A DNA stretch of 64,000 bases from Streptomyces cellulosae (GTDB lineage: Bacteria > Actinomycetota > Actinomycetes > Streptomycetales > Streptomycetaceae). The translations under genes and the position numbers were made by a program. The notes under the pieces are model-generated. The model saw only the letters and a program-made list of their open reading frames with translations. It had not been told where the DNA came from and did no database searches. Every line of letters starts with the position of its first letter. Position 1 is the first letter of the stretch. Of the stretch, positions 51,809 to 62,450 are shown piece by piece. The stretch covers positions 221,151-285,150 of the forward strand of contig BNBH01000007.1 of the NCBI GenBank assembly GCA_014655195.1, in the 5' to 3' direction.

Positions 51809-52204
51809 TCACCAGCGGTCCGTGAACGCCCGGTCCGTGCGGACGATCTCGCGGCCCAGCGGGAACAGCGAGACCGGGATCAGCTTGAAGTTGGCGACGC
51901 CGAGCGGGATGCCGATGATCGTGACGCACAGGAGGAAGCCCGTGACGATATGGCCGAGGGCCAGCCACCAGCCCGCGAGGATCAGCCACAGCACGTTGAC
52001 GATGAACGACGGGGCGCCGGCGTCGCGGCGCTCGACCGTCGTGTACCCGAACGGCCACAGGGCGTAGACGCCGATGCGGAAGGCGGCCACGCCGAAGGGT
52101 ATGCCGATGATCGTGACGCACAGCAGCAGGCCGGCCACCATGTAGCCGAGGAACAGCCAGAAGCCGCTGAAGACGAGCCAGATGAGATTCAGGATGGTCT
52201 TCAC
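51809..52204 (-). CDS. YccF-domain membrane protein
   Basis: The 131-residue protein holds two tandem YccF domains, each with an N-terminal helix and a copy of [15 protein letters not shown] or [15 protein letters not shown]. It is an inner-membrane protein of unknown function. Its GTG overlaps the htpX stop by four bases (GTGA), so it is translated together with htpX. Confidence 0.94.
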   Translation of the reverse strand: MKTILNLIWLVFSGFWLFLGYMVAGLLLCVTIIGIPFGVAAFRIGVYALWPFGYTTVERRDAGAPSFIVNVLWLILAGWWLALGHIVTGFLLCVTIIGIPLGVANFKLIPVSLFPLGREIVRTDRAFTDRW

Positions 52205-53061
52205 AGGTGGCCTGCCATCTTCTCGAGCCGGGCGATGCGTTCCGGCATCGGCGGGTGGGTGGAGAACATCTTCGTGAGGCCCTGCCCCGGGCGGAAGGGG
52301 TTCGCGATCATCATGTGGCTGGCCGTCTCGATCCGCGGCTCAGGGGGCAGCGGGAGCTGCTTGGTGCCCAGTTCCAGCTTGCGCAGGGCGCTCGCCAGGG
52401 CCAGAGGGTCGCCGGTGAGCTGAGCGCCCGAGGCGTCCGCCTCGTACTCGCGGGAGCGGCTGATGGCCAGCTGGATGAGGGACGCGGCCAGCGGGCCCAG
52501 GATCAGGATCAGCAGCATGCCGAGCAGGCCCGGGCCGTCGTCGTCGTCCGAGCGGCCGATCGGGATCAGCCAGGCGAAGTTGACCAGGAACATGATCACG
52601 GAGGCGAGGGCGCCTGCGACCGAGGAGATCAGGATGTCGCGGTTGTAGACATGGCTGAGCTCGTGGCCGATGACGCCGCGCAGCTCCCGCTCGTCGAGGA
52701 GGCGCAGGATGCCTTCCGTGCAGCACACCGCCGCGTTGCGCGGATTGCGGCCGGTGGCGAAGGCGTTGGGGGCCTCCGTCGGCGAGATGTAGAGGCGGGG
52801 CATGGGCTGGCGGGCCTGCGTGGACAGTTCACGGACCATTCGGTACAGCCCGGGGGCCTCGAACTCGCTCACCGGGCGCGCCCGCATCGCGCGCAGGGCC
52901 AGCTTGTCGCTGTTCCAGTACGCGTAGGCGTTGGTGCCCAGGGCGACGACGACGGCGATGACGAGCCCCATGCGGCCGAAGAAGCTGCCGATGACGATGA
53001 TGAGCGCGGACAGTCCCCCGAGGAGGACCGCGGTCCTGATCCCGTTGTGCCGGCGGTGCAC
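52201..53061 (-). CDS. htpX: Membrane zinc metalloprotease HtpX
   Basis: HtpX degrades misfolded membrane proteins. The 286-residue M48 protease has the zinc motif HELSH at 133-137 and the downstream glutamate in [10 protein letters not shown]. Four hydrophobic segments lie at about 12-28, 30-50, 145-165 and 175-195. The GTG start is preceded by GGAGG at 7 bases. A SigR-like promoter lies upstream, which fits induction by thiol stress. Confidence 0.96.
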   Translation of the reverse strand: MHRRHNGIRTAVLLGGLSALIIVIGSFFGRMGLVIAVVVALGTNAYAYWNSDKLALRAMRARPVSEFEAPGLYRMVRELSTQARQPMPRLYISPTEAPNAFATGRNPRNAAVCCTEGILRLLDERELRGVIGHELSHVYNRDILISSVAGALASVIMFLVNFAWLIPIGRSDDDDGPGLLGMLLILILGPLAASLIQLAISRSREYEADASGAQLTGDPLALASALRKLELGTKQLPLPPEPRIETASHMMIANPFRPGQGLTKMFSTHPPMPERIARLEKMAGHL

Positions 53062-53176
53062 GGTACGCCCTCCAAGTCGTGCGGCAGGGGAACCCTTGCT
53101 TGCTGATCTTCCGTCTGACCTGCGCTGCCCACTGATGCCGTGGTGTCACGTCCAGTGGACCCTCCCGTACCGGTCA

Positions 53177-53202
53177 ACGCCAGGCGAAGGGCACTAGTTC
53201 CC
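53177..53202 (-). promoter_or_regulatory. SigR-type promoter of htpX
   Basis: The minus strand reads GGAAC, 18 bases, GTT (53177-53202), against the SigR consensus GGAAT-N18/19-GTT. The predicted start is about 110 bases before the htpX GTG. The rest of 53062-53291 holds no gene that I can support. Confidence 0.5.
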
Positions 53203-53291
53203 TTGTGCGCGTGGTGGCGCGTGTCAACCGTCCGGGTGAACGGTCCCGCGAGGCAGGACGGGCGGCTACGCGCGCGTGGAGCGCGGGACGC

Positions 53292-54803
53292 CTAGAAGAG
53301 CCCGGTCTCCGTGAAGCGCAGCACCAGTTGCGGGGCGCCGGACAGGGCGATGCCGAGGACGCCGGTCAGGGCGAGTGCCGCGGTGAGCGGGGCGGGGAGG
53401 CGGTGAGCCACTGCCTCGCCCTCGGGGGCCGTCTCCGGCGCGCGGAACAGCAGCGCCGTCCAGCGCAGGTAGTACACCAGCGCGATGACGACGTTGACGG
53501 CCATGACGACGGCCAGCCAGCCCAGCCCCGCGTCGACGGCCGCCGCGAACACGGTGACCTTGGCGAAGAGGCCGATGACGCCCGGTGGGAGGCCGGCGAG
53601 GCACAGCAGGAAGAAGCCCATGAGCAGCGCGGTGAGCGGGCTCGCGGCGTACAGGCCGCGGTAGTCGGCGACCCGGTTGAGCCGGTGCGCGCGGCCGACG
53701 AGGGCGGCGACCGCGAAGGCGCCCAGGTTCACGGCGCCGTACATGAGGGCGTAGGCGAGGGTGGAGCCGATCGACTTCTCGGGGTCGTCGGAGTACCCGG
53801 CGGCGGCGATCGGTACGAGCAGGTAGCCGGCCTGTCCCACGGACGACCAGGCGAGCAGGCGTACGGCGCTGTACGCGCGCGTGGACTGCTGGCGCAGGGC
53901 GCCGACATTGCCGACGGTCATGGTGAGCGCGGCCAGCACGGCCAGGGCGGGGGCCCAGGCGTCGGCGTACGAGGGGAGGGCGAGGACGGTGACGAGGATG
54001 AGGCCGGAGAAGCCGACCGCCTTGCCGATGACGGACAGGTAGGCGGCGATCGGCAGGGGGGCGCCGACGTAGGTGTCGGGGACCCAGAAGTGGAAGGGGA
54101 CGGCGGCCGTCTTGAAGGCGAAGCCGACGAGGGTGAGGACGACGCCGGTCTGGGCGAGGGTGGCGAGCTGCCCGTCGACGTCCTGGATGCGTTCGGCGAC
54201 CCGGGTGAGGTGGAGGGTGCCGGTGGCGGCGTAGACGAAGCTGATGCCGAGCAGGCTGACCGCGGTGGCGGTGACCGAGGACAGGAAGAACTTCAGGGCC
54301 GCCTCGGAGGACCGCCGGTCGCCGTGGCGCAGGCCGACCAGGGCGAACGCGGGCAGCGAGGCGACCTCCAGGGCGACGACGAGGGTCGCGAGGTCCCGGG
54401 AGGCGGGCAGCAGGGCCGCGCCGGCGGCGGAGGACAGGAACAGGAACCAGTACTCGCCCTCGGGGAGCCGCTTGCCGGAGTCCTTCAGCGCGGTCACCGA
54501 CAGCAGGGCGGACAGCAGGGCGCCGCCGAGCACCAGGAACTGGATGACGAGGGTGAAGCGGTCCGCGGTGTAGCTGCACACCTCGGTGTCGCCGACCAGG
54601 CAGAAGGTGGAGCGGCCGGCGTCGAGGAGCGGCAGCAGCATGAGCGCGGCGGCCGCGAGTCCGGCCACGGAGATCCAGCCGAGCAGCGGCTTCCTGGACT
54701 CCGCGAGGAACAGGTCGGCGACCAGTACGACGAGTCCGGCGACCGCCGCGACGGTGGGCGGTGCGACGGCCAGCCAGTCGACGGACTGGACGAGGGAGCT
54801 CAT
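53292..54803 (-). CDS. nuoN: NADH-quinone oxidoreductase subunit N
   Basis: NuoN is one of the three antiporter-like proton-pumping subunits of complex I. The 503-residue protein starts at the ATG at 54803, overlapping the nuoM stop by four bases. It has about 14 helices, the key helix-5 glutamate in ALEVASLPAFALVGLR and the helix-7 lysine in GFAFKTAAVPFHFWVPD. It is the last gene of the ten-gene nuo operon. Confidence 0.95.
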   Translation of the reverse strand: MSSLVQSVDWLAVAPPTVAAVAGLVVLVADLFLAESRKPLLGWISVAGLAAAALMLLPLLDAGRSTFCLVGDTEVCSYTADRFTLVIQFLVLGGALLSALLSVTALKDSGKRLPEGEYWFLFLSSAAGAALLPASRDLATLVVALEVASLPAFALVGLRHGDRRSSEAALKFFLSSVTATAVSLLGISFVYAATGTLHLTRVAERIQDVDGQLATLAQTGVVLTLVGFAFKTAAVPFHFWVPDTYVGAPLPIAAYLSVIGKAVGFSGLILVTVLALPSYADAWAPALAVLAALTMTVGNVGALRQQSTRAYSAVRLLAWSSVGQAGYLLVPIAAAGYSDDPEKSIGSTLAYALMYGAVNLGAFAVAALVGRAHRLNRVADYRGLYAASPLTALLMGFFLLCLAGLPPGVIGLFAKVTVFAAAVDAGLGWLAVVMAVNVVIALVYYLRWTALLFRAPETAPEGEAVAHRLPAPLTAALALTGVLGIALSGAPQLVLRFTETGLF

Positions 54804-56374
54804 CGGGTGCCTCCTGCGAGGAGCTGCTGCACGGCCGGGTCGGTCAGCCCGAGGAGAGCCTTGGGCCACAGGCCGGCGACGACGGTGAGGACGACCAGCG
54901 GGGTCCAGGCCGCGAACTCGTAGGAGCGCACGTCGGTGTAGGCCGGCGTGTCCTTCGGCGCGCCCCCCATGCAGACGCGGCGGACCACGATCAGCAGGTA
55001 GGCGGCGGTGAGCAGGGTGCCGAACGCGCCGATCGACATGAAGGTGAGGAAGGCCGGACGGTTCAGCCCCTCGGCGGGGTCGAAGGCGCCGAACAGCGCC
55101 AGCATCTCGCCCCAGAACCCGGCGAGGCCGGGCAGGCCGAGGGAGGCGACGGCGGCGAAGGCCAGCAGGCCGCCGAGGCGGGGCGCCCTGCCGTAGAGGG
55201 CGGCCCCGGTCTCCTGGGCGAGGGCGTCGAGGTCGGTGCTGCCGGTGCGTTCCTTCAGGCCGCCGACCAGGAAGAACAGCAGGCCGGTGATGAGGCCGTG
55301 GGCGATGTTGGCGAACAGGGCGCCGTTGACGCCGGTCGGGGTCATGGTCGCGATGCCGAGCAGGACGAAGCCCATGTGGCCGACGGAGGAGTAGGCGATC
55401 AGGCGCTTGAGGTCGCCCTTCGCGCCCTTCCGGGCCAGGGCGAGGCAGGCCAGGGACCCGTAGACGATGCCGACGACGGCGAACGCGGCGAGGTACGGCG
55501 CGAAGGTGCGGAAGCCGTCGGGCGCGGCCGGGAGCAGGATGCGGACGAAGCCGTACGTGCCCATCTTCAGCAGGACGCCGGCGAGCAGGACCGAGCCGAC
55601 CGTCGGGGCGGCGGTGTGGGCGTCGGGCAGCCAGCTGTGCAGCGGCCACATCGGCGTCTTCACGGCGAGCCCGATCCCGATCGCCAGAACGGCGATGACC
55701 TGCACGGACACGGAGAGTGACCGGCCGTTGTCAGTGGCGAGTGCCACCATGTCGAACGTGCCCGCCTTGATTCCGATCAGGAGCAGGCCGAGCAGCATGA
55801 CCACCGAGCCGAGGAGCGTGTACAGGATGAACTTCCAGGCGCCCTCGGCCCGGCCCTCGCCGCCCCACCGGGCGATGAGGAAGTACATGGGGATCAGGAC
55901 GGTCTCGAAGGCGAGGAAGAACAGGACGAGGTCGAGGACGGCGAAGGTCGCCAGCGTGCCGGACTCGAGGACGAGCAGCAGGGCGACGAAGGCCTTCGGG
56001 GACGGTCCCGCGGGCGGCTTGAAGTACGAGTAGAGGGCGCTGAGGAAGGTCAGCAGGGCGGTCAGGACCAGAAGGGGGAGCGAGATGCCGTCGATGCCGA
56101 GGTGGATCCGCACGTCGAGTGCGGGGATCCAGCTGATGTCGGTCGTGGCCTGCATCGTCGACGGGTGGTCGTGGTCGAAGCCGAGCGCCAGGACGATCGC
56201 GGCGATGAGGATCACGCCGGTGACGGTGACGCCGTGGCGGAGCACGGCCTGCTCGGGCGACGTCCCCTTCAGCCCGGGCGGGGCGGGCAGCAGAGCGGCG
56301 GCCGCGCCGAGGAGCGGGCCGACGACGGTCAATGCCAGAAGGAACTGCATCACGGACTCGTTGATATCGATCAC
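54800..56374 (-). CDS. nuoM: NADH-quinone oxidoreductase subunit M
   Basis: The 524-residue proton-pumping subunit starts at a GTG (VIDINESVMQFLLALTVVGP) six bases after nuoL. It contains FFLAFETVLIPMYFLIARWG with the conserved glutamate and VKTPMWPLHSWLPDAH with the conserved lysine. The conserved motifs seen are intact. Confidence 0.96.
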   Translation of the reverse strand: MIDINESVMQFLLALTVVGPLLGAAAALLPAPPGLKGTSPEQAVLRHGVTVTGVILIAAIVLALGFDHDHPSTMQATTDISWIPALDVRIHLGIDGISLPLLVLTALLTFLSALYSYFKPPAGPSPKAFVALLLVLESGTLATFAVLDLVLFFLAFETVLIPMYFLIARWGGEGRAEGAWKFILYTLLGSVVMLLGLLLIGIKAGTFDMVALATDNGRSLSVSVQVIAVLAIGIGLAVKTPMWPLHSWLPDAHTAAPTVGSVLLAGVLLKMGTYGFVRILLPAAPDGFRTFAPYLAAFAVVGIVYGSLACLALARKGAKGDLKRLIAYSSVGHMGFVLLGIATMTPTGVNGALFANIAHGLITGLLFFLVGGLKERTGSTDLDALAQETGAALYGRAPRLGGLLAFAAVASLGLPGLAGFWGEMLALFGAFDPAEGLNRPAFLTFMSIGAFGTLLTAAYLLIVVRRVCMGGAPKDTPAYTDVRSYEFAAWTPLVVLTVVAGLWPKALLGLTDPAVQQLLAGGTR

Positions 56375-56380
56375 GCCTGC

Positions 56381-58375
56381 TCACGCTCCCGTGGCGACGA
56401 GGACGGCGGCGACCGCGAGGACGACGGTGCCGGCGAGCAGCGCGCTCACATAGGTCTGCAGATTGCCGGTCTGGGCGCGTCGTACGGCGGCGCCGAGCCA
56501 GCGGGGCAGGGCGCCCGCGCCGCGTACGTAGGTGTCGACCACCTCCCGGTCGAGGAACCGCACGAGGCTCGCGCCGGCCCTCACCGGGCGGACGAAGAGC
56601 GCCGAGTACACGGCGTCCAGGTGGAAGCCGACGGCGGCGTGCCGGTGCAGCCGGCCGAGCAGCAGCCGCCCGGGGTCCGACGGGTCGGCCGCGTAGGCGA
56701 CGTCCCCGTAGGCCGGTTCATGGCTGGCGATGGCCTCCGCCTCGACCTGTGCGGCGTCTGCCTCGGGGTGGGCGGCGACGGCGCCGAGGGGGACGCGGGC
56801 GGCGTGCGCGGTGGTGTGCCGCCAGGTGGCGTAGGTGACGATGCCGCCGACCAGGGCCACGCCCGTGCCGAGCACGGAGGTGGTGAGGGTCGGGGTGAGG
56901 TCGTGCCCGTCGAACCAGTCGGGCAGGACCCGGAAGGCGAAGCCGCCGAACGCCAGCGACGGCACGGCGAGCACCCACAGCACGGTGGTCATGGTGAGCG
57001 GCTCCCGGCCGTGGTCGGGCGCCTCGGGGCCGCTGCCGCGGAAGGCGAGCAGCCACAGCCGTGTCGCGTACGCGGCGGTGAGGAGGGCGGTGATCAGTCC
57101 GGCGAGGAGGACGATCCAGCCCGCGGCGGCGGGGGCGTGCTCGGTGTGGCCGGTGACGACGTGTTCGGCGACGCCGAGGACGGCCTCCTTGGAGAAGAAA
57201 CCGCTGAACGGCGGGATCGCGGCGAGCGCGAGCAGCGCCACGGTCATCGTCCAGTAGGCGTCGGGGACGCGGTCGCGCAGACGGCTCATGCGGGACATGG
57301 CGGCGAGGGAGTTGGTGCCTGCGGCGTGGATGATCACGCCGGCGGCGAGGAACAGCAGCGCCTTGAAGGCGCCGTGGGACAGGAGGTGGAAGACGGCGGC
57401 GCCCCGGTCGGCGACGGCGAGGGCGCCGGTCATGTAGCCGAGCTGGCCGATCGTCGAGTAGGCGAGGACGCGTTTGATGTCGTCCTGGGCGAGGGCGGCC
57501 AGCGCCGAGCCGGTCATCGTCACGGCGGCCATGACGGCGAGGACGGTCATGGCGGCCTGCGAGGCCTCGAAGAGCGGAAGGAGACGGGCGACGAAGTAGA
57601 CGCCGGCGGCGACCATCGTCGCGGCGTGGATCAGCGCGGAGACGGGGGTGGGGCCCGCCATCGCGTCCGGCAGCCAGGTGTGCAGCGGGAACTGCGCCGA
57701 CTTGCCGGCCACGCCCGCGAGGAGCAGCAGGGAGATCAGCGTCGGGTGGTCGATGCCGCCGTGCGCGACGGCGCCGAGGATCCGGGTGAGGCGGAAGGAC
57801 CCGGCGTCGGCGGCGAGCGCGAACAGACCGATGAGGAAGGGGACGTCGCCGAGCTTGGTGACCAGGAAGGCCTTCAGGGAGGCGGCGCGCGCCTCGGGGG
57901 TCTCCCAGTAGTGGCCGACGAGGAAGTAGGAGCAGATGCCCATCACTTCCCAGCCGACCAGCAGCACCATCAGGTCGCCGGTGTAGACGACCAGGAGCAT
58001 CGCGGAGGTGAACAGCGAGACGAGAGCGGCGTACGACGGGTAGCGCGGGTCGTCGCGCAGATAGCCGGTGGAGTAGATCTGCACGCAGGTCGCCACGGTG
58101 GCGACGACCAGGGCGGTGAGGGCGGCGAAGCCGTCGATGTGCAGGGCGAGTTCGATGGGGACCGAGCCGGTGGGGGTGAGTTCGGTCGCGGCGTCGACCG
58201 GGGCGCCGCCGCCCTGGCGCGCGGCGACGGTGGCGGCGAGCGCGAGGGAGGCGAGCGTCGGCAGGACGGCGAGCGGGCGGGCGAAGCCGGGCGCGGTGCG
58301 GCCCAGCAGCAGTCCGGCGAGCGCGCCGAGGAACGGAAGAAGGGGGACGAGGACGGCGAGGGTGGTCGTGGTCAC
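56381..58375 (-). CDS. nuoL: NADH-quinone oxidoreductase subunit L
   Basis: The 664-residue distal pumping subunit includes the antiporter core with [17 protein letters not shown] and [20 protein letters not shown]. It also has the C-terminal lateral helix region that clamps NuoM and NuoN. The GTG start overlaps the nuoK stop (GTGA). Confidence 0.96.
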   Translation of the reverse strand: MTTTTLAVLVPLLPFLGALAGLLLGRTAPGFARPLAVLPTLASLALAATVAARQGGGAPVDAATELTPTGSVPIELALHIDGFAALTALVVATVATCVQIYSTGYLRDDPRYPSYAALVSLFTSAMLLVVYTGDLMVLLVGWEVMGICSYFLVGHYWETPEARAASLKAFLVTKLGDVPFLIGLFALAADAGSFRLTRILGAVAHGGIDHPTLISLLLLAGVAGKSAQFPLHTWLPDAMAGPTPVSALIHAATMVAAGVYFVARLLPLFEASQAAMTVLAVMAAVTMTGSALAALAQDDIKRVLAYSTIGQLGYMTGALAVADRGAAVFHLLSHGAFKALLFLAAGVIIHAAGTNSLAAMSRMSRLRDRVPDAYWTMTVALLALAAIPPFSGFFSKEAVLGVAEHVVTGHTEHAPAAAGWIVLLAGLITALLTAAYATRLWLLAFRGSGPEAPDHGREPLTMTTVLWVLAVPSLAFGGFAFRVLPDWFDGHDLTPTLTTSVLGTGVALVGGIVTYATWRHTTAHAARVPLGAVAAHPEADAAQVEAEAIASHEPAYGDVAYAADPSDPGRLLLGRLHRHAAVGFHLDAVYSALFVRPVRAGASLVRFLDREVVDTYVRGAGALPRWLGAAVRRAQTGNLQTYVSALLAGTVVLAVAAVLVATGA

Positions 58376-58776
58376 GCGGTGGCCTCGGCCTTCTCGCCGG
58401 CGGCCGGGGCGGGGATGGCACGGCCGGAGGCGTCGCTGTCGGGGTCGTCGGGGTCGTGTCCCTCGGCGGTGTCGCGGAGCCGGTCGATGTCCGAGGTGCC
58501 GCGGTTGCGGTACACGGCGAGGACGATCGCGAGGCCGATGCCGATCTCGGCGGCCGCGATGGCGATGGTGAACAGCGCCAGGGCCTGGCCGGAGTGGAGG
58601 GTGTCCTCGGCGGCCCGGCTGAGCCAGGCGTCGAAGGCGACGAGGTTGAGGTTGACGGCGTTGAGCATCAGCTCGACCGACATCAGCACCAGGATCGCGT
58701 TGCGGCGGGCGAGGACGCCGTAGAGGCCGGTGCAGAAGAGGAGGGCGGCGAGGACGGCGGGATAGGCGAGGTGCAT
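58372..58776 (-). CDS. nuoK: NADH-quinone oxidoreductase subunit K
   Basis: The 134-residue protein has three helices; the conserved glutamates are in [13 protein letters not shown] and [14 protein letters not shown] hydrophilic tail of about 35 residues ([17 protein letters not shown]) extends beyond the usual 100-residue length. The ATG overlaps the nuoJ stop by one base. Confidence 0.95.
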   Translation of the reverse strand: MHLAYPAVLAALLFCTGLYGVLARRNAILVLMSVELMLNAVNLNLVAFDAWLSRAAEDTLHSGQALALFTIAIAAAEIGIGLAIVLAVYRNRGTSDIDRLRDTAEGHDPDDPDSDASGRAIPAPAAGEKAEATA

Positions 58777-59444
58777 CAGCGGGCCCCTTCCTGGTCGCGC
58801 CGGGCGCGGGTCGCGCCGGCCGCCGGGCCGGACCCGGCCGCGTCCTTCGCGCCGGGCGCGGAGTCGCCGTTGGCCTTGCGGGACAGGACGATCGCGCCGA
58901 CGAGCGCGGCGAGGAGGAGGACGGAGAGGGCCTCGAAGGGGAGGACCCAGTGCTGGAAGAGGCCGGCGCCGGTCACCTCGGTGGTGCCGGAAGGGGCGCC
59001 GTCCAGGTCGATCCAGGTGGTGCGGAAGGCGTCGACGACCACCCAGACCAGGGCGGCCGCCGCGGCGACGGCGACGGTGAACGCGACCCAGCGGTTGCCG
59101 GAGTCGGCGTCCGGGGAGCGGCCGATGGGGGCGCGGGTGAGCATCAGCCCGAACAGGAGGAGGACGACGACGGAGCCCACGTAGATGAGGACCTGCACCC
59201 AGGCGATGAACTCGGCGGTGAGCAGCAGGTATTCGACGGCGAGCCCGCCGAGGGCCACCACCAGCCACAGGGCGGCGTGCACCAGTTGCCGGGTGGTGAC
59301 GGTGACGACGGCGGCCCCGAGGGTGACCAGGCCGACCAGGAGGAAGGTGATCTCCACGCCGGTCGGGGAGAGGAAACCGGGCGACTCGGCCGCCCGGTGC
59401 GCGGTGCCGGCCGCGAGCGCGCCGGCGGTCGCTGCGGTGCTCAT
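58776..59444 (-). CDS. nuoJ: NADH-quinone oxidoreductase subunit J
   Basis: The 222-residue membrane subunit starts at the ATG at 59444, overlapping the nuoI stop (ATGA). It has five helices; [20 protein letters not shown] is the conserved helix-3 region whose pi-bulge takes part in the redox-to-pump transition. The C-terminal 40 residues are hydrophilic and Ala/Arg-rich. Confidence 0.95.
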   Translation of the reverse strand: MSTAATAGALAAGTAHRAAESPGFLSPTGVEITFLLVGLVTLGAAVVTVTTRQLVHAALWLVVALGGLAVEYLLLTAEFIAWVQVLIYVGSVVVLLLFGLMLTRAPIGRSPDADSGNRWVAFTVAVAAAAALVWVVVDAFRTTWIDLDGAPSGTTEVTGAGLFQHWVLPFEALSVLLLAALVGAIVLSRKANGDSAPGAKDAAGSGPAAGATRARRDQEGAR

Positions 59445-59998
59445 GCGCGGCCCTCCTGACCCGGTACGCCGTCCTGGGCGGCCGCCAGTTTGTCGGCGGT
59501 CTTGCGGGCGGCGGCGACTTCCTTGGGTTCCTCCGCGCCCGGGTCGAGGGCGGGCGGGGCCGGGACGGTCCACATCCACTCGCGGAGCTTGTCCCGCTCG
59601 TGGGTGAGGTCACGGATGTCGGTCTCCGCGTACTCGAACTCCGGGGACCAGAACAGCGCGTCGAAAGGACAGACCTCGATGCAGATACCGCAGTACATGC
59701 ACAGGGAGAAGTCGATGGCGAACCGGTCGAGGACGTTGCGGCTGCGCTCGCGGCCGCCGGGGGCGGCGGGCGGGACGGTCTCCTTGTGCGAGTCGATGTA
59801 GATGCACCAGTCGGGGCACTCGCGGGCGCACAGCATGCAGACCGTGCAGTTCTCCTCGAACAGGCCGATCACCCCGCGGCTGCGGGGCGGCAGTTCGGGC
59901 TGGGTGTCCGGGTACTGGGCGGTGACGGACTTCCGCGTCATCGTCCGCAGCGTGACGGCCAGGCCCTTGGCCAGGCCGGAGCCGGGGATCGGGGCCAT
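59441..59998 (-). CDS. nuoI: NADH-quinone oxidoreductase subunit I
   Basis: NuoI holds clusters N6a and N6b of complex I. The 185-residue protein starts at the ATG at 59998. Both 4Fe-4S motifs are complete: [12 protein letters not shown] and [12 protein letters not shown]. The C-terminal tail is charged and variable. The ATG overlaps the nuoH stop by one base (TAATG). Confidence 0.96.
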   Translation of the reverse strand: MAPIPGSGLAKGLAVTLRTMTRKSVTAQYPDTQPELPPRSRGVIGLFEENCTVCMLCARECPDWCIYIDSHKETVPPAAPGGRERSRNVLDRFAIDFSLCMYCGICIEVCPFDALFWSPEFEYAETDIRDLTHERDKLREWMWTVPAPPALDPGAEEPKEVAAARKTADKLAAAQDGVPGQEGRA

Positions 59999-60966
59999 TA
60001 CAGGAACACCACCTTGACGACGCCGGTGAGGGCGATCTGGGCGAGGGCGAGAGGGACGAGGAGGGTCCAGGCGAACTTCTGCAGCTGGTCCTCGCGCAGG
60101 CGCGGGTAGCTGACGCGCAGCCAGATGACGACGAAGGCGAGGACGGCGGTCTTCAGCAGGGTCCACACCCAGCCGAGCCCGTCGGCGCCCCAGGGGCCGT
60201 GCCACCCGCCGAGGAACAGCACGGTGGTCAGGCCGCACAGCACGACGATCCCGGCGTACTCGGCGAGGAGGAACAGGGCGAAGCGCAGGCCGGTGTACTC
60301 GGTGTACGCGCCGAAGATGATCTCCGAGTCGGCGACCGGCATGTCGAAGGGAGGTCGCTGGAGTTCGGCGAGGCCCGCGATGAAGAAGACCAGCGCGCCG
60401 GTGATCTGCCACGGCAGCCACCACCACTCGAACGCGTCGAGGATGCCGACGAGGGAGACGGTCCCGGCGGCCATCGCCACGGAGGCGGCGGTGAGCAGCA
60501 TCGGCAGTTCGTACGCGAGGAGCTGGGCGGCGGTGCGCAGGCCGCCGAGGAGGGAGAACTTGTTGGCGGACGCCCAGCCGGCCATGAGCGAACCGAGGAC
60601 GCCGACGCCCATCACGGCCAGGACGAAGAACACGCCCGCGTCCAGCACCTGGCCGACCGCGCCCTCACCCGGCCCGATCGGGATCGCGAGCAGCACGAGG
60701 AGGTACGGCAGCAGCGCCACGGCCGGGGCGAGCTGGAAGATACGGCGGTCCGCGCCGGCCGGGACGACGTCCTCCTTCTGCGCGAACTTCACACCGTCGG
60801 CGATGAGCTGGGCCCAGCCGTGGAAGCCGCCCGCGTACATGGGGCCGAGGCGGCCCTGCATGTGCGCCATCACCTTGTGCTCGGTCTGGCCCACGAGCAG
60901 GGGGAAGGTCAGGAAGACGACGAACACGACGAGGAGTCGCAGAGCGACGTCGAGAACGTCGGTCAC
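59998..60966 (-). CDS. nuoH: NADH-quinone oxidoreductase subunit H
   Basis: NuoH forms the quinone channel with NuoB and NuoD. The 322-residue protein has eight helices, the conserved [20 protein letters not shown] loop and the acidic [20 protein letters not shown] segment. Its GTG overlaps the nuoC stop by four bases, so nothing separates nuoC from nuoH and there is no room for nuoD, E, F or G. Confidence 0.96.
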   Translation of the reverse strand: MTDVLDVALRLLVVFVVFLTFPLLVGQTEHKVMAHMQGRLGPMYAGGFHGWAQLIADGVKFAQKEDVVPAGADRRIFQLAPAVALLPYLLVLLAIPIGPGEGAVGQVLDAGVFFVLAVMGVGVLGSLMAGWASANKFSLLGGLRTAAQLLAYELPMLLTAASVAMAAGTVSLVGILDAFEWWWLPWQITGALVFFIAGLAELQRPPFDMPVADSEIIFGAYTEYTGLRFALFLLAEYAGIVVLCGLTTVLFLGGWHGPWGADGLGWVWTLLKTAVLAFVVIWLRVSYPRLREDQLQKFAWTLLVPLALAQIALTGVVKVVFL

Positions 60967-62450
60967 CGCGTGCCTCCTGAGGGGTCGTCGGGGGTGGTCG
61001 TGTCGGGGCGCGGGCCCTCGTCCGGCTCGGGCGCCGACTCCGGTTCGGAGGCCGACCCCGGCTCGGAGGCCGACTCCGGCTCGGAGGCCGACCCCGGCTC
61101 GGAGGCCGACCCCGGTTCGGAGGCCGACTCCGGTTCGGGCTCGGGTCGCGGGGCAGTCTCCGGCCCGGGCACCGACCCGCGTCCGGGCTCAGGTCGCGGG
61201 GCAGTCTCCGGCCCGGTGCTCGGCTCCGGACGCGCCTCGGCGCTCGGTTCGGGCTCAGGCTCGGTGCTCGGCTCCGGACGCGGTTCGGGGTGCGGCTCGG
61301 GACGCGCCTCGGCGCTCGGTTCGGGGCGAGGCGCGGACTCCGACTCCCGCTCCCGCTCCTCGAACGCCGGCCGGGCGTGGTGCCACGGAGCGTCCGGGCT
61401 ACGGGGAGCAACGGGCGGCTTGCGGTCGCGGGGTTCCCCGGCGGGCGCCGCTGCCGTGTCGTCGGCGGCCGGCGCCTGGTCCTGCGCCCCACGCTGCGAC
61501 GCCGATCCCTCGGACGCGGACCGCGCCCGGCGTGGGCCGCCCGTGCCCGGGCCGCCCTCTCGCTGCGACGCCGAGCCCTCGCTCGCGCTGCGGGCCCGGC
61601 GCGCGGGGGCGTCCGGCCGCTGGCTCGCGGAGCCCTCGGACGCCGACCGCGCCCGACGAGGCGCAGCGCCCTCACCGGCACCCCGCTGACTGGCCGACCC
61701 TTCCGACACCGACCGCGCCCTGCGCGGGGTGACCGGCGGCTCGGCCGCACCCACGTCCGCCCCAGCAACCTGGCTCGCCGAGCCCTCGGAGACGGAGCGG
61801 GTGCGGCGGGGCGGGCGTTCGCCCGGGGTGCGGGCCGACGCGGTGGCCGTGCGGCGGGCGGGGCGGGCCGGGGCGGGCGGGAGCTGGCCCTTGAGCGGGC
61901 CCCACTCGTTCGGGTCGGGCACGCCCGGCGGCAGCATCTGGCGCCGCTTGGGTCCGCCGTGCTCCGACTCGCCCGGCTCCTTGGCGCCGGGCCACGCCTT
62001 GGCGACCCGGGCCGCGAGGACGAAGTCCTTGCGCAGCGGGTGGCCCTCGAAGGTGTCGGGCAGCAGCAGGTGGTCGAGTCCGGGGTGTCCGGTGAAGTCG
62101 ACGCCGAACATCTCGTGGGTCTCGCGCTCGTGCCAGGCCGCGCCCGCGTAGACGTCCACGGCGGACGGCAGGACGGGCGCCTCGTGCGGCACGGTGGTGC
62201 GCAGCAGCAGCCGCCGTACCGGGGCGAGGGCGGCGACGTGGGCGGTCACGCGGAAGCCGGTGCCGGGTTCGTCGACCGCGCTCAGCCAGTCGAAGAAGGT
62301 GCAGCCGAGGCGGTCGCGGGCGGCTTCGAGGGCGGGGATCCAGGCGTCGGACGGCACGTCGACGGTGAGGACGTCGTACGCCTCCTCCGCCGTGGCCTGC
62401 GCGCCGAACAGGTCCTCGACGTCCGCGGGGAGCCAGCCGACGGCGGTCAT
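60963..62450 (-). CDS. nuoC: NADH-quinone oxidoreductase subunit C with long repetitive C-terminal extension
   Basis: The first 185 or so residues form the 30-kDa subunit, with [17 protein letters not shown], the conserved [20 protein letters not shown] and [17 protein letters not shown]. From about residue 195 to 495 the protein is low complexity. Five copies of R-R-[AT]-R-S-[AV]-S-E-G-S-A-S-Q stand at 215-227, 243-255, 265-277, 284-296 and 307-319, then an acidic Pro/Glu/Ser tail with [12 protein letters not shown] repeats. Usual NuoC is about 200-250 residues, so the extension doubles it. It is not a NuoD fusion. The ATG overlaps the nuoB stop. Confidence 0.95.
   Translation of the reverse strand: MTAVGWLPADVEDLFGAQATAEEAYDVLTVDVPSDAWIPALEAARDRLGCTFFDWLSAVDEPGTGFRVTAHVAALAPVRRLLLRTTVPHEAPVLPSAVDVYAGAAWHERETHEMFGVDFTGHPGLDHLLLPDTFEGHPLRKDFVLAARVAKAWPGAKEPGESEHGGPKRRQMLPPGVPDPNEWGPLKGQLPPAPARPARRTATASARTPGERPPRRTRSVSEGSASQVAGADVGAAEPPVTPRRARSVSEGSASQRGAGEGAAPRRARSASEGSASQRPDAPARRARSASEGSASQREGGPGTGGPRRARSASEGSASQRGAQDQAPAADDTAAAPAGEPRDRKPPVAPRSPDAPWHHARPAFEERERESESAPRPEPSAEARPEPHPEPRPEPSTEPEPEPSAEARPEPSTGPETAPRPEPGRGSVPGPETAPRPEPEPESASEPGSASEPGSASEPESASEPGSASEPESAPEPDEGPRPDTTTPDDPSGGTR
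61029..61136 (-). repeat. Tandem 18-bp repeat in the nuoC tail
   Basis: Five 18-bp units of the form GGAGGCCGACYCCGGYTC (plus strand) from 61047 to 61136 and one degenerate unit before them encode the hexapeptide SASEPG/E. Near-identity at DNA level suggests recent slippage expansion, unlike the Arg/Ser repeats upstream in the gene. Confidence 0.85.
61494..61808 (-). repeat. Five 13-residue Arg/Ser repeats in NuoC
   Basis: Coding units lie at 61494-61532, 61563-61601, 61620-61658, 61686-61724 and 61770-61808. The peptide is nearly invariant, but serine codons switch among TCC, TCG, AGC and AGT between copies, so the similarity is at protein rather than DNA level. Confidence 0.9.

Noticed and set aside
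61029-61808. CRISPR-like or mobile-repeat array in nuoC
   Set aside because: The units are in the nuoC frame. The upstream units differ in synonymous codons and the downstream units are simple 18-bp slippage repeats. There are no cas genes.
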